A stretch of DNA of 64,000 bases, taken from assembly GCA_015522785.1 (NCBI GenBank), contig WALP01000002.1, positions 35,633-99,632 on the forward strand, written 5' to 3'. The DNA comes from Candidatus Parvarchaeota archaeon (GTDB taxonomy: Archaea; Nanobdellota; Nanobdellia; CSSed11-243R1). The notes under the pieces are model-generated. The model saw only the letters and a program-made list of their open reading frames with translations. It made no database searches and was not told where the DNA came from. Below are positions 7,301 through 16,188 of this stretch, piece after piece; positions within the stretch are counted from its first letter, which is position 1; each line of letters begins with the position of its first letter. Position numbers and translations under genes: made by a program.

Positions 7301-7329
7301 TCCGGGTTCCGCCACCCTGGCACCAATAA

Positions 7330-7360
7330 GTATTATAAACAAAAGGGGTTTTTAAAAATA
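7330..7360. promoter_or_regulatory. Back-to-back TATA boxes of tRNA-Ser and herA-like gene
   Basis: Plus-strand TATTATAAAC at 7331-7340 lies ~25 bases before the ATG at 7362 (leaderless). Minus-strand TTTTTAAAAA at ~7349-7358 lies ~30 bases before the tRNA 5' end at 7321. The two promoters interleave in 40 bases. Confidence 0.55.
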
Positions 7361-7361
7361 T

Positions 7362-8681
7362 ATGCCAGAGATAATAATCGGGCGAAGCGAGTCGGATTTT
7401 AAAAAATATGGAACTGAAGGTGCTGTCTTCATAGGCAAGCAATATGTGCGAATGGGAGATACCATGTCTCTAGCAAATAAAGTTTTGCTTGATGTAATAC
7501 GTCCTCATGTCATACTTGTTACCGGCAAGCGTGGTGAGGGTAAGTCATACACTATGGCACAAATCGCCGAAAGCGTAATCTCTTTTTTACCTAAAGAAGT
7601 TTCCCAAAACATTGCCATGCTTTTCCTTGATACTATGGGGATATTTTGGACAATGAAATATCCAAACTACAGAGATGAAGCGTTACTCCACAAATGGGGA
7701 CTTGAACCAAAGGGACTTGACAATGTCAAGCTTTTTGTTCCAGGTGGAAAGTTCGAGGAGCTCGAAGAAAAAGGAATTCCTGTCGATGAAAAATTTTATT
7801 TAACCACATCAGAAATAGGCCCGCTAGAATGGTGTTTAACTCTTGGCGTCAAACCAACAGACGAAGACGGAGTGCTCATAAGTCGAGTTATTACAAATCT
7901 GAAAAAAACTGGAGCCAAATATGATATCAACGAAATAATTAACGCTGTTGAAAAGGATGATGAGGCAACTCAAAAAACAAAGTCATCGGTTATGTCAAGA
8001 TTTGAGGCTATAAAAGGGTGGGGACTCTTCGCGAAAGAGGGAACGCCATTGGATAATATTATCCAAGGTGGAATTGCATCCGTTCTTGACATTTCTGTTT
8101 ACACCCACGTTTACGGGGCGTTTTCAATCCGTTCCCTCGTAATCTCACTCTTCGCAAAAAAGATATTGGAAGAAAGAGAAATGGCAAGCCGCCTCGAAGA
8201 GAAAGAAGAAATAGAAAAGGGAATAGCATATTTCAGAAAGAGAGAAGTCAAAAAGAAAAAAGTCCCAATGGTATGGTTCTTCATAGACGAAGTTCATGAA
8301 TTCCTTCCGCAAACTGGGAAGACGTTGGCGACGGGTCCGCTGTTGCAGTTAATTCGTGAAGGAAGACAGCCGGGTATATCTCTTGTGGTTGCGACGCAGC
8401 AGCCCGGAAAGATGAATACAGATGTCTTGTCGCAGTGCGACATTGTCATAGCCCATAGGGTAACTTCAAAGATGGATATCCAAGCACTAAACACAATCAT
8501 GCAGTCCTTTATGACCACAACTTTATCAGAATCGCTCAATCAACTTCCGAGAGTCAAAGGATGCGCGTTAATTCTCGACCAAAACCAAGAGCGCCTGTAC
8601 TCCGTGCAGATGCGCCCGAGGTTCTCATGGCACGGCGGAGAAACACCAACCGCGATACCGCCGAAACCGAAGGAAATTTAG
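7362..8681 (+). CDS. HerA/FtsK-superfamily ATPase (DUF87)
   Basis: 439 residues. Walker A 'GKRGEGKS' at 55-62 and Walker B 'WFFIDEVHEFLP' near 304-315, followed by 'LIREGRQPGISLVVATQQPG', the arginine-finger/sensor segment of HerA-type hexameric ATPases. These translocate DNA or pump substrates; in archaea HerA works with nuclease NurA in end resection, but no NurA gene is near, so this may be a paralogue. A charged insert (~270-300) interrupts the core. The ATG at 7362 has a TATA ~25 bases upstream. Followed in the same direction by a small gene and a HAD phosphatase. Confidence 0.9.
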   Translation: MPEIIIGRSESDFKKYGTEGAVFIGKQYVRMGDTMSLANKVLLDVIRPHVILVTGKRGEGKSYTMAQIAESVISFLPKEVSQNIAMLFLDTMGIFWTMKYPNYRDEALLHKWGLEPKGLDNVKLFVPGGKFEELEEKGIPVDEKFYLTTSEIGPLEWCLTLGVKPTDEDGVLISRVITNLKKTGAKYDINEIINAVEKDDEATQKTKSSVMSRFEAIKGWGLFAKEGTPLDNIIQGGIASVLDISVYTHVYGAFSIRSLVISLFAKKILEEREMASRLEEKEEIEKGIAYFRKREVKKKKVPMVWFFIDEVHEFLPQTGKTLATGPLLQLIREGRQPGISLVVATQQPGKMNTDVLSQCDIVIAHRVTSKMDIQALNTIMQSFMTTTLSESLNQLPRVKGCALILDQNQERLYSVQMRPRFSWHGGETPTAIPPKPKEI

Positions 8682-8692
8682 GGGTGATAAAG

Positions 8693-8911
8693 ATGGTAAA
8701 TCCAATTAGGTCTGACTATGTGACATTAGGTGAAGGAAAAGGAATAAAAGTCACTGTATGGCCCAAAAGCATAAGGCTCGAAAGGGTTGAAAAGAAAGAA
8801 GGCAAATGGGAAACGACAGAACAAATCACACTCGCCATAAAAGTTCTTGAATGGCTTGGAGTCAGATTGCCGGCATTCATCGCTATGATGGAAGCACAAA
8901 AGTCGGATTAA
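8693..8911 (+). CDS. Small conserved-looking hypothetical protein
   Basis: 72 residues. Start chosen at 8693 because GGGGTGAT lies 5 bases before the ATG; a longer frame would overlap the ATPase gene by 120 bases. Beta strands in the first half ('KVTVWPKSIRLERV') and one amphipathic helix in the second. Lies 11 bases after the ATPase and 1 base before the HAD gene, so one operon. Function unknown. Confidence 0.7.
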   Translation: MVNPIRSDYVTLGEGKGIKVTVWPKSIRLERVEKKEGKWETTEQITLAIKVLEWLGVRLPAFIAMMEAQKSD

Positions 8912-8912
8912 A

Positions 8913-9605
8913 ATGATAAAAGCAGTTTTGTTTGATTTGGACAACACGTTGATAGATTTAAGGAAGCTAAAGCAAATGTCAATAGAAGCATCCGTGGCGG
9001 CGATGATAGATGCTGGGCTAAACGTCCCGCGAAGCAAAATAATGAAAACAATCGATAGAATTTACAGGGAAAAGGGAGTTGAGTATCAAAAAATTTTCAA
9101 TGATGCCCTAAAGGAGCTAATTGGAAAAGTTGATTACAAAATTCTCGCGGCGGGCATAAGTGCCTACAGGAAGATAAAAAGCGCCCACCTTGACCCTTAC
9201 CCTGAAGTGTTCCCAACATTAATTAAGTTGATAAAAAGAGGATATAAATTAGGAATAATAAGCGACGCGCCGAGGATACAGATATGGACACGCCTCTGCG
9301 ACACAAAGTTGCAGCACTTTTTTGACATAGTCATCTCCGCGGAAGACACTGAAAAAAAGCCGAGCAAACTCCCGTTCAAGGTGGCGCTCAAAAAGCTCAA
9401 ATTAAACCCAAACGAAGTGCTTATGGTTGGAGACTCCATTGAAAAGGATATCATAGGCGCCAAGAAGTTGGGAATAGTGTCGGCGCTGGCGAAATACGGC
9501 GAGCCGAAAGAGTATGCGATTGGATTTGAAAGAAAACATCCAAAGCCTAGAATAAAACCAGATTATATTCTAAAACGATTTTCAGATTTGCTCAAAATTC
9601 TCTAA
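8913..9605 (+). CDS. HAD-superfamily hydrolase
   Basis: 230 residues. All HAD motifs are visible: motif I 'FDLDNTLID' (nucleophile D8, D10), motif II 'IISDAP' (~114), motif III Lys in 'EKKPSKLPF' and motif IV 'GDSIEKDIIGAKKLG'. The helical cap after motif I fits the phosphoglycolate phosphatase/haloacid dehalogenase-like group. Phosphatase activity is likely; the substrate cannot be told. Third gene of the HerA-like operon, one base after the preceding stop. Confidence 0.9.
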   Translation: MIKAVLFDLDNTLIDLRKLKQMSIEASVAAMIDAGLNVPRSKIMKTIDRIYREKGVEYQKIFNDALKELIGKVDYKILAAGISAYRKIKSAHLDPYPEVFPTLIKLIKRGYKLGIISDAPRIQIWTRLCDTKLQHFFDIVISAEDTEKKPSKLPFKVALKKLKLNPNEVLMVGDSIEKDIIGAKKLGIVSALAKYGEPKEYAIGFERKHPKPRIKPDYILKRFSDLLKIL

Positions 9606-9613
9606 AAGAAAAG

Positions 9614-9660
9614 CTTATAAAACAGAGTATCTAACTAATATGAATTACATTTGGGTGGTT
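9614..9660 (+). promoter_or_regulatory. TATA box and ribosome site of the zinc-finger gene
   Basis: CTTATAAAAC at 9614-9623 and GGGTGG at 9653-9658, the latter 5 bases before the ATG at 9664. The transcript should start near 9645. Confidence 0.5.
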
Positions 9661-9663
9661 TAA

Positions 9664-9849
9664 ATGCCAGTATGCGAACTTTGTGGCAAGAAAGTGAAGG
9701 TTGTTTACAAATGCAAAGCCTGCGGCGCGCGATTCTGTGAGAACTGCGGTGACAAAAACAGGTTGCTCTGCGACGACTGTATAGAATATGAAGAAGGCGC
9801 ACAAGGGAAATATAGACTAGAGCAGGATATAGAGACTGACAATGACTAA
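9664..9849 (+). CDS. Small zinc-finger protein (eight-cysteine, B-box/RING-like)
   Basis: 61 residues. Cysteines at 4, 7, 17, 20, 25, 28, 36 and 39 form four CxxC pairs, enough for two zinc ions in a cross-brace or tandem treble-clef fold. The tail is acidic. Such small archaeal zinc fingers are thought to mediate protein or nucleic-acid contacts; the partner is unknown. Own promoter and ribosome site are visible upstream. Convergent with the large ATPase gene that follows. Confidence 0.8.
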   Translation: MPVCELCGKKVKVVYKCKACGARFCENCGDKNRLLCDDCIEYEEGAQGKYRLEQDIETDND

Positions 9850-9862
9850 TAATTCTTTATTT

Positions 9863-12412
9863 TTATTCTAACTGCGGTTCGAGCCGCATCTTTGTTTCCT
9901 TATAAATTTCATCAAAAACATTATCATACGCTTTGGTTATATACTTCATATCATCCACCAAACTTGAAACTGCGCCATTGCCCGCGGTTTTGACAAACTC
10001 CGCCGTCTCATTCAGCAACTTCAAATAATCAGCCATAATCTTGTTCTGCCACAGGTAATCTGCCTCATGATTGCCAAACGCGACCATTATGTTGTGCCAT
10101 TTTTGGTATTCCTCTACTGCCTCGTCGAAACGCCCGGTCTTCCAGGCGGCGTATGCGACAAACGGCGCGTTGACAAAAGCGGCGTTCAAGTCATTTAAAT
10201 TTGTATATCTTTCGGCTTCCTTTAGCAGCTGGTACGCTGTTTCCGGGTCATCTTTTACTTCAATGTTGTAATAAGCCACCAGGCGAAGCATGGATGCCCT
10301 TATCTCATTATCTCCAACTTTGTCCACAAACTTTCTAAGTCTATCCGTGAATTCATTAACTTCATTTTCATAAGCCTCAAAGCTTCCAAATAGCTCCGCA
10401 ACTTTTTCCTTTCCGAGCTTGCCAATCCAAGAGTACGCGGACATACCTCCGCTAAACAACTCAGCCAAAATTTCCACTTTTTCTCCAGAGGTGTATGTTT
10501 CTTCCCTCTCGCTTATCCTTCCTTTAACTTTGTCCACAAGTTTCTTAAGAGAGTTTATGTCTTTGTTTTCTTTTGCTATTTCTTTTTCCACACCTATCTT
10601 CGTGTTTTCTAGACGCTCGTACATTATCTCGGAAACTCCCATCTCATCCCATTTCTTTGAAAATTCCTCAATTAATGAAAGGGACTCTTTGAACTTCTTT
10701 TTCTTATATTTGACGCGTATATATTTATATCCAGCACGGGCGAAAATGTCTCCGAAGCCGAGGCGCTCCGCAAAGTCCATTACCTCCAAAAATATCTTAT
10801 CCTGCTCGTCAAGATTTCCCATGTTCGGCAGGGCAAACAATGACTCGTCGATTATCTTTAGAAGCTCTGACGAATCTTTCATCCCCGGAAATTCGAGAAG
10901 TTCCTCGATAATAGGAAACGGATTTTCTGTCGGGATTTTGTCATTTTGCATGTTACTTATCCAACTTGAGAGCTTTTTCATTACAACATTAATCTGGGAC
11001 TTGTCTTTTGTTTTCTTCAAGTATGACATCCGAAGTGAGAGGGACTGGTTGTATTTTTTGTCCTTTTCAAGATTTTCAGCGGCGATTAAGTATTTGTCAA
11101 CATCTGCCTTGCTGCGAAGAGCGTCCGCCATATGAGAATAAGCAAAAGATATTTCCTCATCTACTGACAAATAACCTTTCTCCTTAAGTGAAGATAATGT
11201 GCCAAGTTGTGACTTGTCAACATACTTAGTTGGTATTCCGAACTCGCCGAGCAAAGACAAATAGGAAAGGAACTCTTTTTCTTCATCGCTTAACTTTGAA
11301 ATTTTGTATTCCACAAGCGACTCAAAATCCTCAATCAATTCGGGGAGTTCTTTGTAGTTCCAAAAATCAAATTTATCATCAAGGAGCTTGTCAAGGTTCT
11401 CTGATATAATCAGAGGATTGCCATTTGTCTTTTCGTAAAGATAATTGACAAACTCTTCAGGTGGCTTCTTAAGCGCAAACCTTGAATTAATCAAGCTTTT
11501 CGTTTCTTCAAGATTGAAACTTCCAAGCTTGAATGAAGTATAATTCTTCAAATCAACGGGCGACTGCGAGGAAACGACAATCGCAAGATTCTTGTCGCTA
11601 TATATTCTTGACAGCAAATCTAAAAGGTTTCTTGATAGATAATCCGCTTTGTCAAAATCGTCAGCCAAAATTGCGATTTTTGAGTTGCCTTCAATAACTT
11701 CCGAAAATTTCCGCAGGAACCTATTAATGAACATATATTCTTTTTCTACAAAACCAACATCCTTCTTTCTCTCCGAAAGCTCCTCAACAGGCTTGAATAA
11801 CTCGGGTATTTTTCTAACTTCATCTGTTTCAAATCCTCTCCATTTTTCGACAACATCTCCAAAGTCAGTTTTTATTTTATCGACAACTCTTTTCATATAT
11901 ACAATCATATTATCCGGCATCTTTCCGCGAAGCAATACCGCAAAAGTTCCAAAATTTTTGACAGAATGAACCGCAATGATATTGTCCTCAAAACTCAATA
12001 TATTATAGGACTCGTTAGGTGATGAGTCAATGTCGCCGCCGAATGTGTCTTTAAGAAAATTTTGGACAGCATCAAGCATCGACGCGGCGATGTCGCTGTC
12101 AACGTCCATTGAAAGATTCTTGTTAGCCATTAGAACACCATTATGATGTATAAACATCATATCCATTATCTCAAAATCAGACCTGACAATCTCCTCAAGC
12201 GAGCCCATAAACGCCTTCTTGATTGTTCCCCCTTCTTCCACTGAAGGGGTTGTGTTTAATACAACATAGCCCTCGCTGCGAAGATAATCGCCAATAACGT
12301 CGAGAGTGAAGGTTTTTCCGGCTCCTTCCTCGCCGTTTACTTGAAGGAATAGAGAATTGTCCCTTTTTTCAAGTATGTCAGTAAGTTCCCCAAATTCCTT
12401 TCTCTCAATCAT
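9863..12412 (-). CDS. Large STAND-like AAA ATPase with helical-repeat C-terminus
   Basis: 849 residues. Walker A 'GEEGAGKT' at 27-34; Walker B 'IAILADDFDKAD' near 248 and a sensor strand 'LAIVVSSQSP' after it. Residues ~100-230 are an insert between Walker A and B, unusually long for this class. From ~430 to the end it is helical, with TPR-like stretches ('MVAFGNHEADYLWQNKIMAD' region). The layout, N-terminal NTPase plus helical repeats, is that of STAND signalling ATPases, which act as switches or scaffolds. Target unknown. Single gene between convergent and divergent neighbours. The broken ATPase at 6964 belongs to a related type. Confidence 0.8.
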   Translation of the reverse strand: MIERKEFGELTDILEKRDNSLFLQVNGEEGAGKTFTLDVIGDYLRSEGYVVLNTTPSVEEGGTIKKAFMGSLEEIVRSDFEIMDMMFIHHNGVLMANKNLSMDVDSDIAASMLDAVQNFLKDTFGGDIDSSPNESYNILSFEDNIIAVHSVKNFGTFAVLLRGKMPDNMIVYMKRVVDKIKTDFGDVVEKWRGFETDEVRKIPELFKPVEELSERKKDVGFVEKEYMFINRFLRKFSEVIEGNSKIAILADDFDKADYLSRNLLDLLSRIYSDKNLAIVVSSQSPVDLKNYTSFKLGSFNLEETKSLINSRFALKKPPEEFVNYLYEKTNGNPLIISENLDKLLDDKFDFWNYKELPELIEDFESLVEYKISKLSDEEKEFLSYLSLLGEFGIPTKYVDKSQLGTLSSLKEKGYLSVDEEISFAYSHMADALRSKADVDKYLIAAENLEKDKKYNQSLSLRMSYLKKTKDKSQINVVMKKLSSWISNMQNDKIPTENPFPIIEELLEFPGMKDSSELLKIIDESLFALPNMGNLDEQDKIFLEVMDFAERLGFGDIFARAGYKYIRVKYKKKKFKESLSLIEEFSKKWDEMGVSEIMYERLENTKIGVEKEIAKENKDINSLKKLVDKVKGRISEREETYTSGEKVEILAELFSGGMSAYSWIGKLGKEKVAELFGSFEAYENEVNEFTDRLRKFVDKVGDNEIRASMLRLVAYYNIEVKDDPETAYQLLKEAERYTNLNDLNAAFVNAPFVAYAAWKTGRFDEAVEEYQKWHNIMVAFGNHEADYLWQNKIMADYLKLLNETAEFVKTAGNGAVSSLVDDMKYITKAYDNVFDEIYKETKMRLEPQLE

Positions 12413-12475
12413 GAGAAATAGTTATTCCTGAGCAGTTATAAAATTTTCTAAAAAAAGAAAAAAAAGGAAGGCGAA

Positions 12476-12952
12476 TTACCTCGTTGTTGTATCTGTATCT
12501 ACACCCATTGCTTGTGCTGCGTTTACTGCTTGAAATGCACTAAATGATCCACCTGTACCAATAACAAGAATGTCCTCATTTGGTGCGTTTATTCCAAGTA
12601 TAGTTGTTAATCCTTCTGTTGCATCTGTGTTGTAGCTTCCGTCTGCGTTAAGGACGATTCCGCCAATCATTGCTTTGTTACCATATATGAATTTTACCCA
12701 AGCAATTTGTATGTCATCTCCGTATTGCTGCTTCAATTCTCTCTCAGTTTGCATTTGGGTTATCAAAAGCTCGTGCTCTAATTTGTAGCTTTGGCTCCAA
12801 GACTGTCCACCTGTATATGCTGGTACCTCACCACTTATTGATGAAATAGAGTACCCTGTCATCTTTACCAGTCCGAATACTGCGACAATTGCGACGATTG
12901 CTATAACAGTCATAGAAATCATCCAAATGTTGCTATCATTTGTTTTTGCCAT
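12476..12952 (-). CDS. Membrane-anchored extracellular protein, unknown
   Basis: 158 residues. One N-terminal membrane helix (~8-32, 'MISMTVIAIVAIVAVFGLV') without a clear cleavage site, then a Gly/Ser-rich linker and a soluble part to the end. The C-terminal ~100 residues have an alternating alpha/beta look ('EDILVIGTGGSFSAFQAVNA'). No family recognised. An AGGAGG-like site precedes the ATG. Probably anchored with the soluble domain outside. Confidence 0.65.
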   Translation of the reverse strand: MAKTNDSNIWMISMTVIAIVAIVAVFGLVKMTGYSISSISGEVPAYTGGQSWSQSYKLEHELLITQMQTERELKQQYGDDIQIAWVKFIYGNKAMIGGIVLNADGSYNTDATEGLTTILGINAPNEDILVIGTGGSFSAFQAVNAAQAMGVDTDTTTR

Positions 12953-13042
12953 TTAGTTTACCTCCTTTTAGTTGTTAATTATTCTAAATGGGGATTGTTT
13001 ATATATTTTTTCAGAAAAAGGAAATCAAGAATAATAAAAAAA

Positions 13043-13309
13043 TTAAATGATGTCTTCTTCGGCTACGACAACATAGTCACCGACCGCAACGACAGATGAG
13101 AATGGAATTTTTATATTTCCCCTTTCATCCCTTTCCAAATCGAAGCTCATTGCATATGGTGTTGGATTTTTGAGAACTACATATATCAACTCGCCCGTTT
13201 TTGATTCAAATATTAAATCTCCTACTTCTCCAAATTTCTTTCCTGCCTTGCTAACAACAGTCCTGCCTAGTATATCTTTAGATTGAACTCTTTCGCCTTT
13301 CGTGACCAT
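13043..13309 (-). CDS. PRC-barrel domain protein
   Basis: 88 residues, a single PRC barrel: 'LGRTVVSKAGKKFGEVGDL', 'TGELIYVVLKNP' and 'IPFSSVVAVGDYVVV'. The fold occurs in the photosynthetic reaction-centre H subunit and in RimM; small stand-alone archaeal members are common and thought to bind RNA or ribosome-linked partners. AGGTAG precedes the ATG. Monocistronic by spacing. Confidence 0.88.
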   Translation of the reverse strand: MVTKGERVQSKDILGRTVVSKAGKKFGEVGDLIFESKTGELIYVVLKNPTPYAMSFDLERDERGNIKIPFSSVVAVGDYVVVAEEDII

Positions 13310-13365
13310 TTTCCTACCTCCGTATAACTTTTTAACTAACTTTTTCTATTTAAATGTTTTTGTAG

Positions 13366-14118
13366 CTAAAAAATATGCTCTATCTTTGGGTGCTTCCATG
13401 GCGAAATTAACCATGTTATTAAGAATATCAACGCACCCACCAGCAAGGCAAGCAGTATCGAAAATAAGATTCCGATTATTGGTGGAAGGAAATATAATAT
13501 CAACGCAGTTGTAAAAGTACCACCCCAAATTATCCTACTCCATGAAAATATTTTTACACCATCCAATGGTGGGAATGGTATCAAGTTGAACAAAGCAATT
13601 ATCAAGTTAATTTGTGTGAATGTGTAAAATATCGTTGGATTCAATGGAATAAACAAAAATCCCAAAAGCGCCAGCCCAATGTTTGTAAGTGGACCCGCTA
13701 TTGAAATTTTTCCTGTCTCTTCGCTGGATAACCCAACATATCTATATCCCAATCTAATTGAATATGAAGGGTCTATCATAACCGCACCCAGCGCAGCGAA
13801 TATGAACCTCCCTCCAGTCAAAAGGGTGAGTAATAGAGATGTTACTGCCCCAGTTGGCCAAAGAACATACGCCGCTTTGCAGTCATACTTCTGAGCCATA
13901 AACTTGTGAGCAAGCTCGTGTAATACTAACGTAGGTGCAACAATCGCGAGCGCAATTAAAAAATTGATTAAAGCATCAATAGGATGAGAATATCTAAACA
14001 CGCCAAGGGCTATTGAAAAGAGGAATCCCAGTAACAATGATGAGATTGTCAAATCCCTAATTTCAACTAAAGTAAATGTATACTTGCCGTAGCCAAATTC
14101 TTTATACCAATCAACCAT
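13366..14118 (-). CDS. M50 (site-2 protease-like) membrane metallopeptidase
   Basis: 250 residues, about six membrane segments. Zinc motif HELAH at 67-71 and the second motif 'NLIPFPPLDG' near 190 give all metal ligands of the M50 family, which cleaves substrates within the membrane. No PDZ domain. Start placed at 14118, because GGGAGAT lies just before this ATG and the upstream gene's stop is at 14120-14122. Last gene of an operon with the receptor-like protein and the SPFH protein; it might process one of them, which is inference. Confidence 0.9.
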   Translation of the reverse strand: MVDWYKEFGYGKYTFTLVEIRDLTISSLLLGFLFSIALGVFRYSHPIDALINFLIALAIVAPTLVLHELAHKFMAQKYDCKAAYVLWPTGAVTSLLLTLLTGGRFIFAALGAVMIDPSYSIRLGYRYVGLSSEETGKISIAGPLTNIGLALLGFLFIPLNPTIFYTFTQINLIIALFNLIPFPPLDGVKIFSWSRIIWGGTFTTALILYFLPPIIGILFSILLALLVGALIFLITWLISPWKHPKIEHIF

Positions 14119-14119
14119 C

Positions 14120-15208
14120 TTATCTCCCAAGCGTTCTATTTAGTTTTTTTAAATCTATTTTCTCGTTTGAAAATCTTTTCTTTCTGAGTTTAAGCAAAAT
14201 ATATACTATTAATACAATCAAAACTAACCCACCAAGGTAGTACAATGCTCTTTTATTTGGTATAAAGTTTAATGATGAAACCAATCCAAAATTCTTGACA
14301 ATTGATTTTTCTTTTCCGTCGCTGCCAATATATTTTATTTCCAAACTTTTTACGCTTTCATTCAATGGAAATGTATTATTTAATTCAAAACTTTTATTCG
14401 GACTTAATTTTAATTTTGCCTGCTTGTCCCCGGAAGAAAGATGGAATACTAAAGTTAAATCACGAGGGACATTTCCATTATTGAAAATTGTCCCTTTAAC
14501 AATTTGTGATTCATTTGTCTTTTCAATAGTTAAGTTCTTTGCAGTTATATTAACATGCGGATTATACACTTCCATTGGAATTTCAACCGTGTGGGACATA
14601 TTCTCCCAACTTATATCAAACGTAAGAGTGGCATTGTAGTTATTCTCTGGCTTTTCTATTGATAACAACACGCTTGAAGAATGGTTAACACTTAAATTCA
14701 TGGTTAAAGGCACAATTGATGCCTCTGACTTCAAACCTCTAGGAGATATTGAAACAAAAATAGGGACATTTCCTGTGTTGTCAATTTTTATTGAATTTGT
14801 AGCACTTTTTCCATAAACAAACACATCTAAAGCCGTTTCACTTATGTTGAAGTCCATGTAAGGCAATATGTTAAATTTGCTTGACGGCCAGTATGTGGAA
14901 GGAGATATAAATACATATGCTTCATATTCGCCTGCTGGATAGTTTTTAGTATTCCAAGTGATTTGTCCTGATTCGCTATCACTTGTTACATTTCTATCCA
15001 AAAGGACAACGTCGACATTGTTACCTTTTACACCAACCTTGTAGCTAAATGACTGAACTTCATCGAACTGAATATTGTAACTTATTGTTATCTCAGAATT
15101 TGCCGAAACTTCATTTTTATCAATTGAAATGTCAAGGGAACGGGCTTCAGCTAAAGAAAACACAATTAAACACATAAATAAAAAGAGGAATGTCTTTTTC
15201 ATAATCAA
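14120..15208 (-). CDS. Secreted, C-terminally anchored Ig-like surface protein
   Basis: 362 residues. Signal peptide at 1-22 ending at 'AEARS', repeated beta-sandwich segments with many N-x-S/T glycosylation sites, and one membrane helix near 325-343 followed by a basic cytoplasmic tail ('KLRKKRF'). Resembles NEW1/CARDB-type extracellular domains in archaeal surface proteins. Start overlaps the SPFH gene's stop by 4 bases (ATGA) and the protease gene begins within two bases of its stop, so translation is coupled across all three. Confidence 0.8.
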   Translation of the reverse strand: MIMKKTFLFLFMCLIVFSLAEARSLDISIDKNEVSANSEITISYNIQFDEVQSFSYKVGVKGNNVDVVLLDRNVTSDSESGQITWNTKNYPAGEYEAYVFISPSTYWPSSKFNILPYMDFNISETALDVFVYGKSATNSIKIDNTGNVPIFVSISPRGLKSEASIVPLTMNLSVNHSSSVLLSIEKPENNYNATLTFDISWENMSHTVEIPMEVYNPHVNITAKNLTIEKTNESQIVKGTIFNNGNVPRDLTLVFHLSSGDKQAKLKLSPNKSFELNNTFPLNESVKSLEIKYIGSDGKEKSIVKNFGLVSSLNFIPNKRALYYLGGLVLIVLIVYILLKLRKKRFSNEKIDLKKLNRTLGR

Positions 15209-16101
15209 CCCGAAGTTATTTTTTGTTTTATTGCCTCAACAGCATTGTTCATATCTATACCCGCAGCGCTTAATCCGCTTCCGACACCAAATCCTTTTTT
15301 CATTACATTCATGAATTGTGCGGGGAATATCAGCTTTGTCCCTGAACCCTTGCTTATATCTTCTATTGCTTTTATATACAAGTACATTATCGCTCTATCA
15401 TCTAAATTCTTAGCTGCATCTCCAATCGCATTTATAACAACCTTACGGGCTTCAGCTCTAAACTTCTGAGCCTGCATAAACTGTGACGCAATTTCTTTTT
15501 GTTGCATAGCAACCGCAATCTCCTCAGGTGGCATTACACCTTTAAGCTGTACCATCGGAACGTCGATGCCCCATTTCCAAGTCGCATGCCTTATTGCATC
15601 AGCTAGTATATTATTCAACTTAGGGAGGCTACCGAATACCTCTCTCATACTCATTGACGCAATAATATTCCTTATTTGAGAAGTTATCAAATCCATTAAT
15701 CCCTGCATATAATTGTCAATTTTCAAAATTGCCTTGTTAGGATCAACAATTTTGTAGTATACAACACCGCTTAGTTTTAATCGTAAGTCATCTTTTGTAA
15801 ATGCAACGGGAACATCAATGTTGATCATTTTTGTACGAACATCAACCTTCGCAAATTCTTTTTCGAAAAATGGTATTACTAACGCCCATCCAGGACCTGC
15901 TATACGATTAAACTTGCCCATTCTAAAAATTATTGCCCTCTCATTTTGGTTGTATTTTTTAATGAAAAATTTGAAGAATGTTCCAATTATAATTAGCAAT
16001 AATAACAAATAAATTCCTACCCTAAACAAAGGAAAGTGTATATATGCTACAACAAATGTTAGAATTAACGCCACACCCAATATTATTTCACCATAAACCA
16101 T
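15205..16101 (-). CDS. SPFH/Band 7 (stomatin/HflC-like) membrane protein
   Basis: 298 residues. Two N-terminal hydrophobic segments (~5-50), then the SPFH domain beginning 'NQNERAIIFRMGKFNRIAGP' and 'DVRTKMINIDVP', and an Ala/Glu-rich coiled coil ('QAQKFRAEARKV'). Stomatin-like proteins form membrane rings that organise lipid domains and control proteases. First gene of the operon with the surface protein and M50 protease, a fit for a protease regulated in a membrane microdomain (inference). Confidence 0.92.
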   Translation of the reverse strand: MVYGEIILGVALILTFVVAYIHFPLFRVGIYLLLLLIIIGTFFKFFIKKYNQNERAIIFRMGKFNRIAGPGWALVIPFFEKEFAKVDVRTKMINIDVPVAFTKDDLRLKLSGVVYYKIVDPNKAILKIDNYMQGLMDLITSQIRNIIASMSMREVFGSLPKLNNILADAIRHATWKWGIDVPMVQLKGVMPPEEIAVAMQQKEIASQFMQAQKFRAEARKVVINAIGDAAKNLDDRAIMYLYIKAIEDISKGSGTKLIFPAQFMNVMKKGFGVGSGLSAAGIDMNNAVEAIKQKITSG

Positions 16102-16188
16102 GATAAATTTTAGCAGTTTATGATTTAATAATCTTACTCTGAGGTACTAAGAAAAGATTTAAAAAGGGCAAAAGTTAAGGAAAATACA

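Larger units (their letters stand above)
7074..7321 (-). tRNA. tRNA-Ser (CGA) with three introns
   Basis: Read on the minus strand from 7321. Acceptor GCCAGGG pairs with CCCTGGC; G73 at 7074 is the archaeal serine discriminator. Anticodon CGA is at 7229-7227 inside a CTCGC/GTGAG stem; a long serine-type variable arm (GTGCCC-GCAA-GGGCAT) and T arm GCAGG/CCTGC follow. Introns lie in the D loop (about 7243-7300), at the canonical 37/38 site (about 7178-7225) and in the T loop between 59 and 60 (about 7088-7142). Removing them leaves about 88 bases. CCA is not encoded; a T run at 7072-7067 follows. A TATA-like string lies ~30 bases upstream. Confidence 0.88.

Noticed and set aside
6917..7442. Several open frames of 80-148 codons across tRNA-Ser
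   Set aside because: They cover the tRNA and its introns; the purine/pyrimidine tracts are simply poor in stop codons.
10419..11135. 238-codon open frame opposite the large ATPase
   Set aside because: Ser/Phe-rich shadow of a Lys/Glu-rich gene on the other strand.
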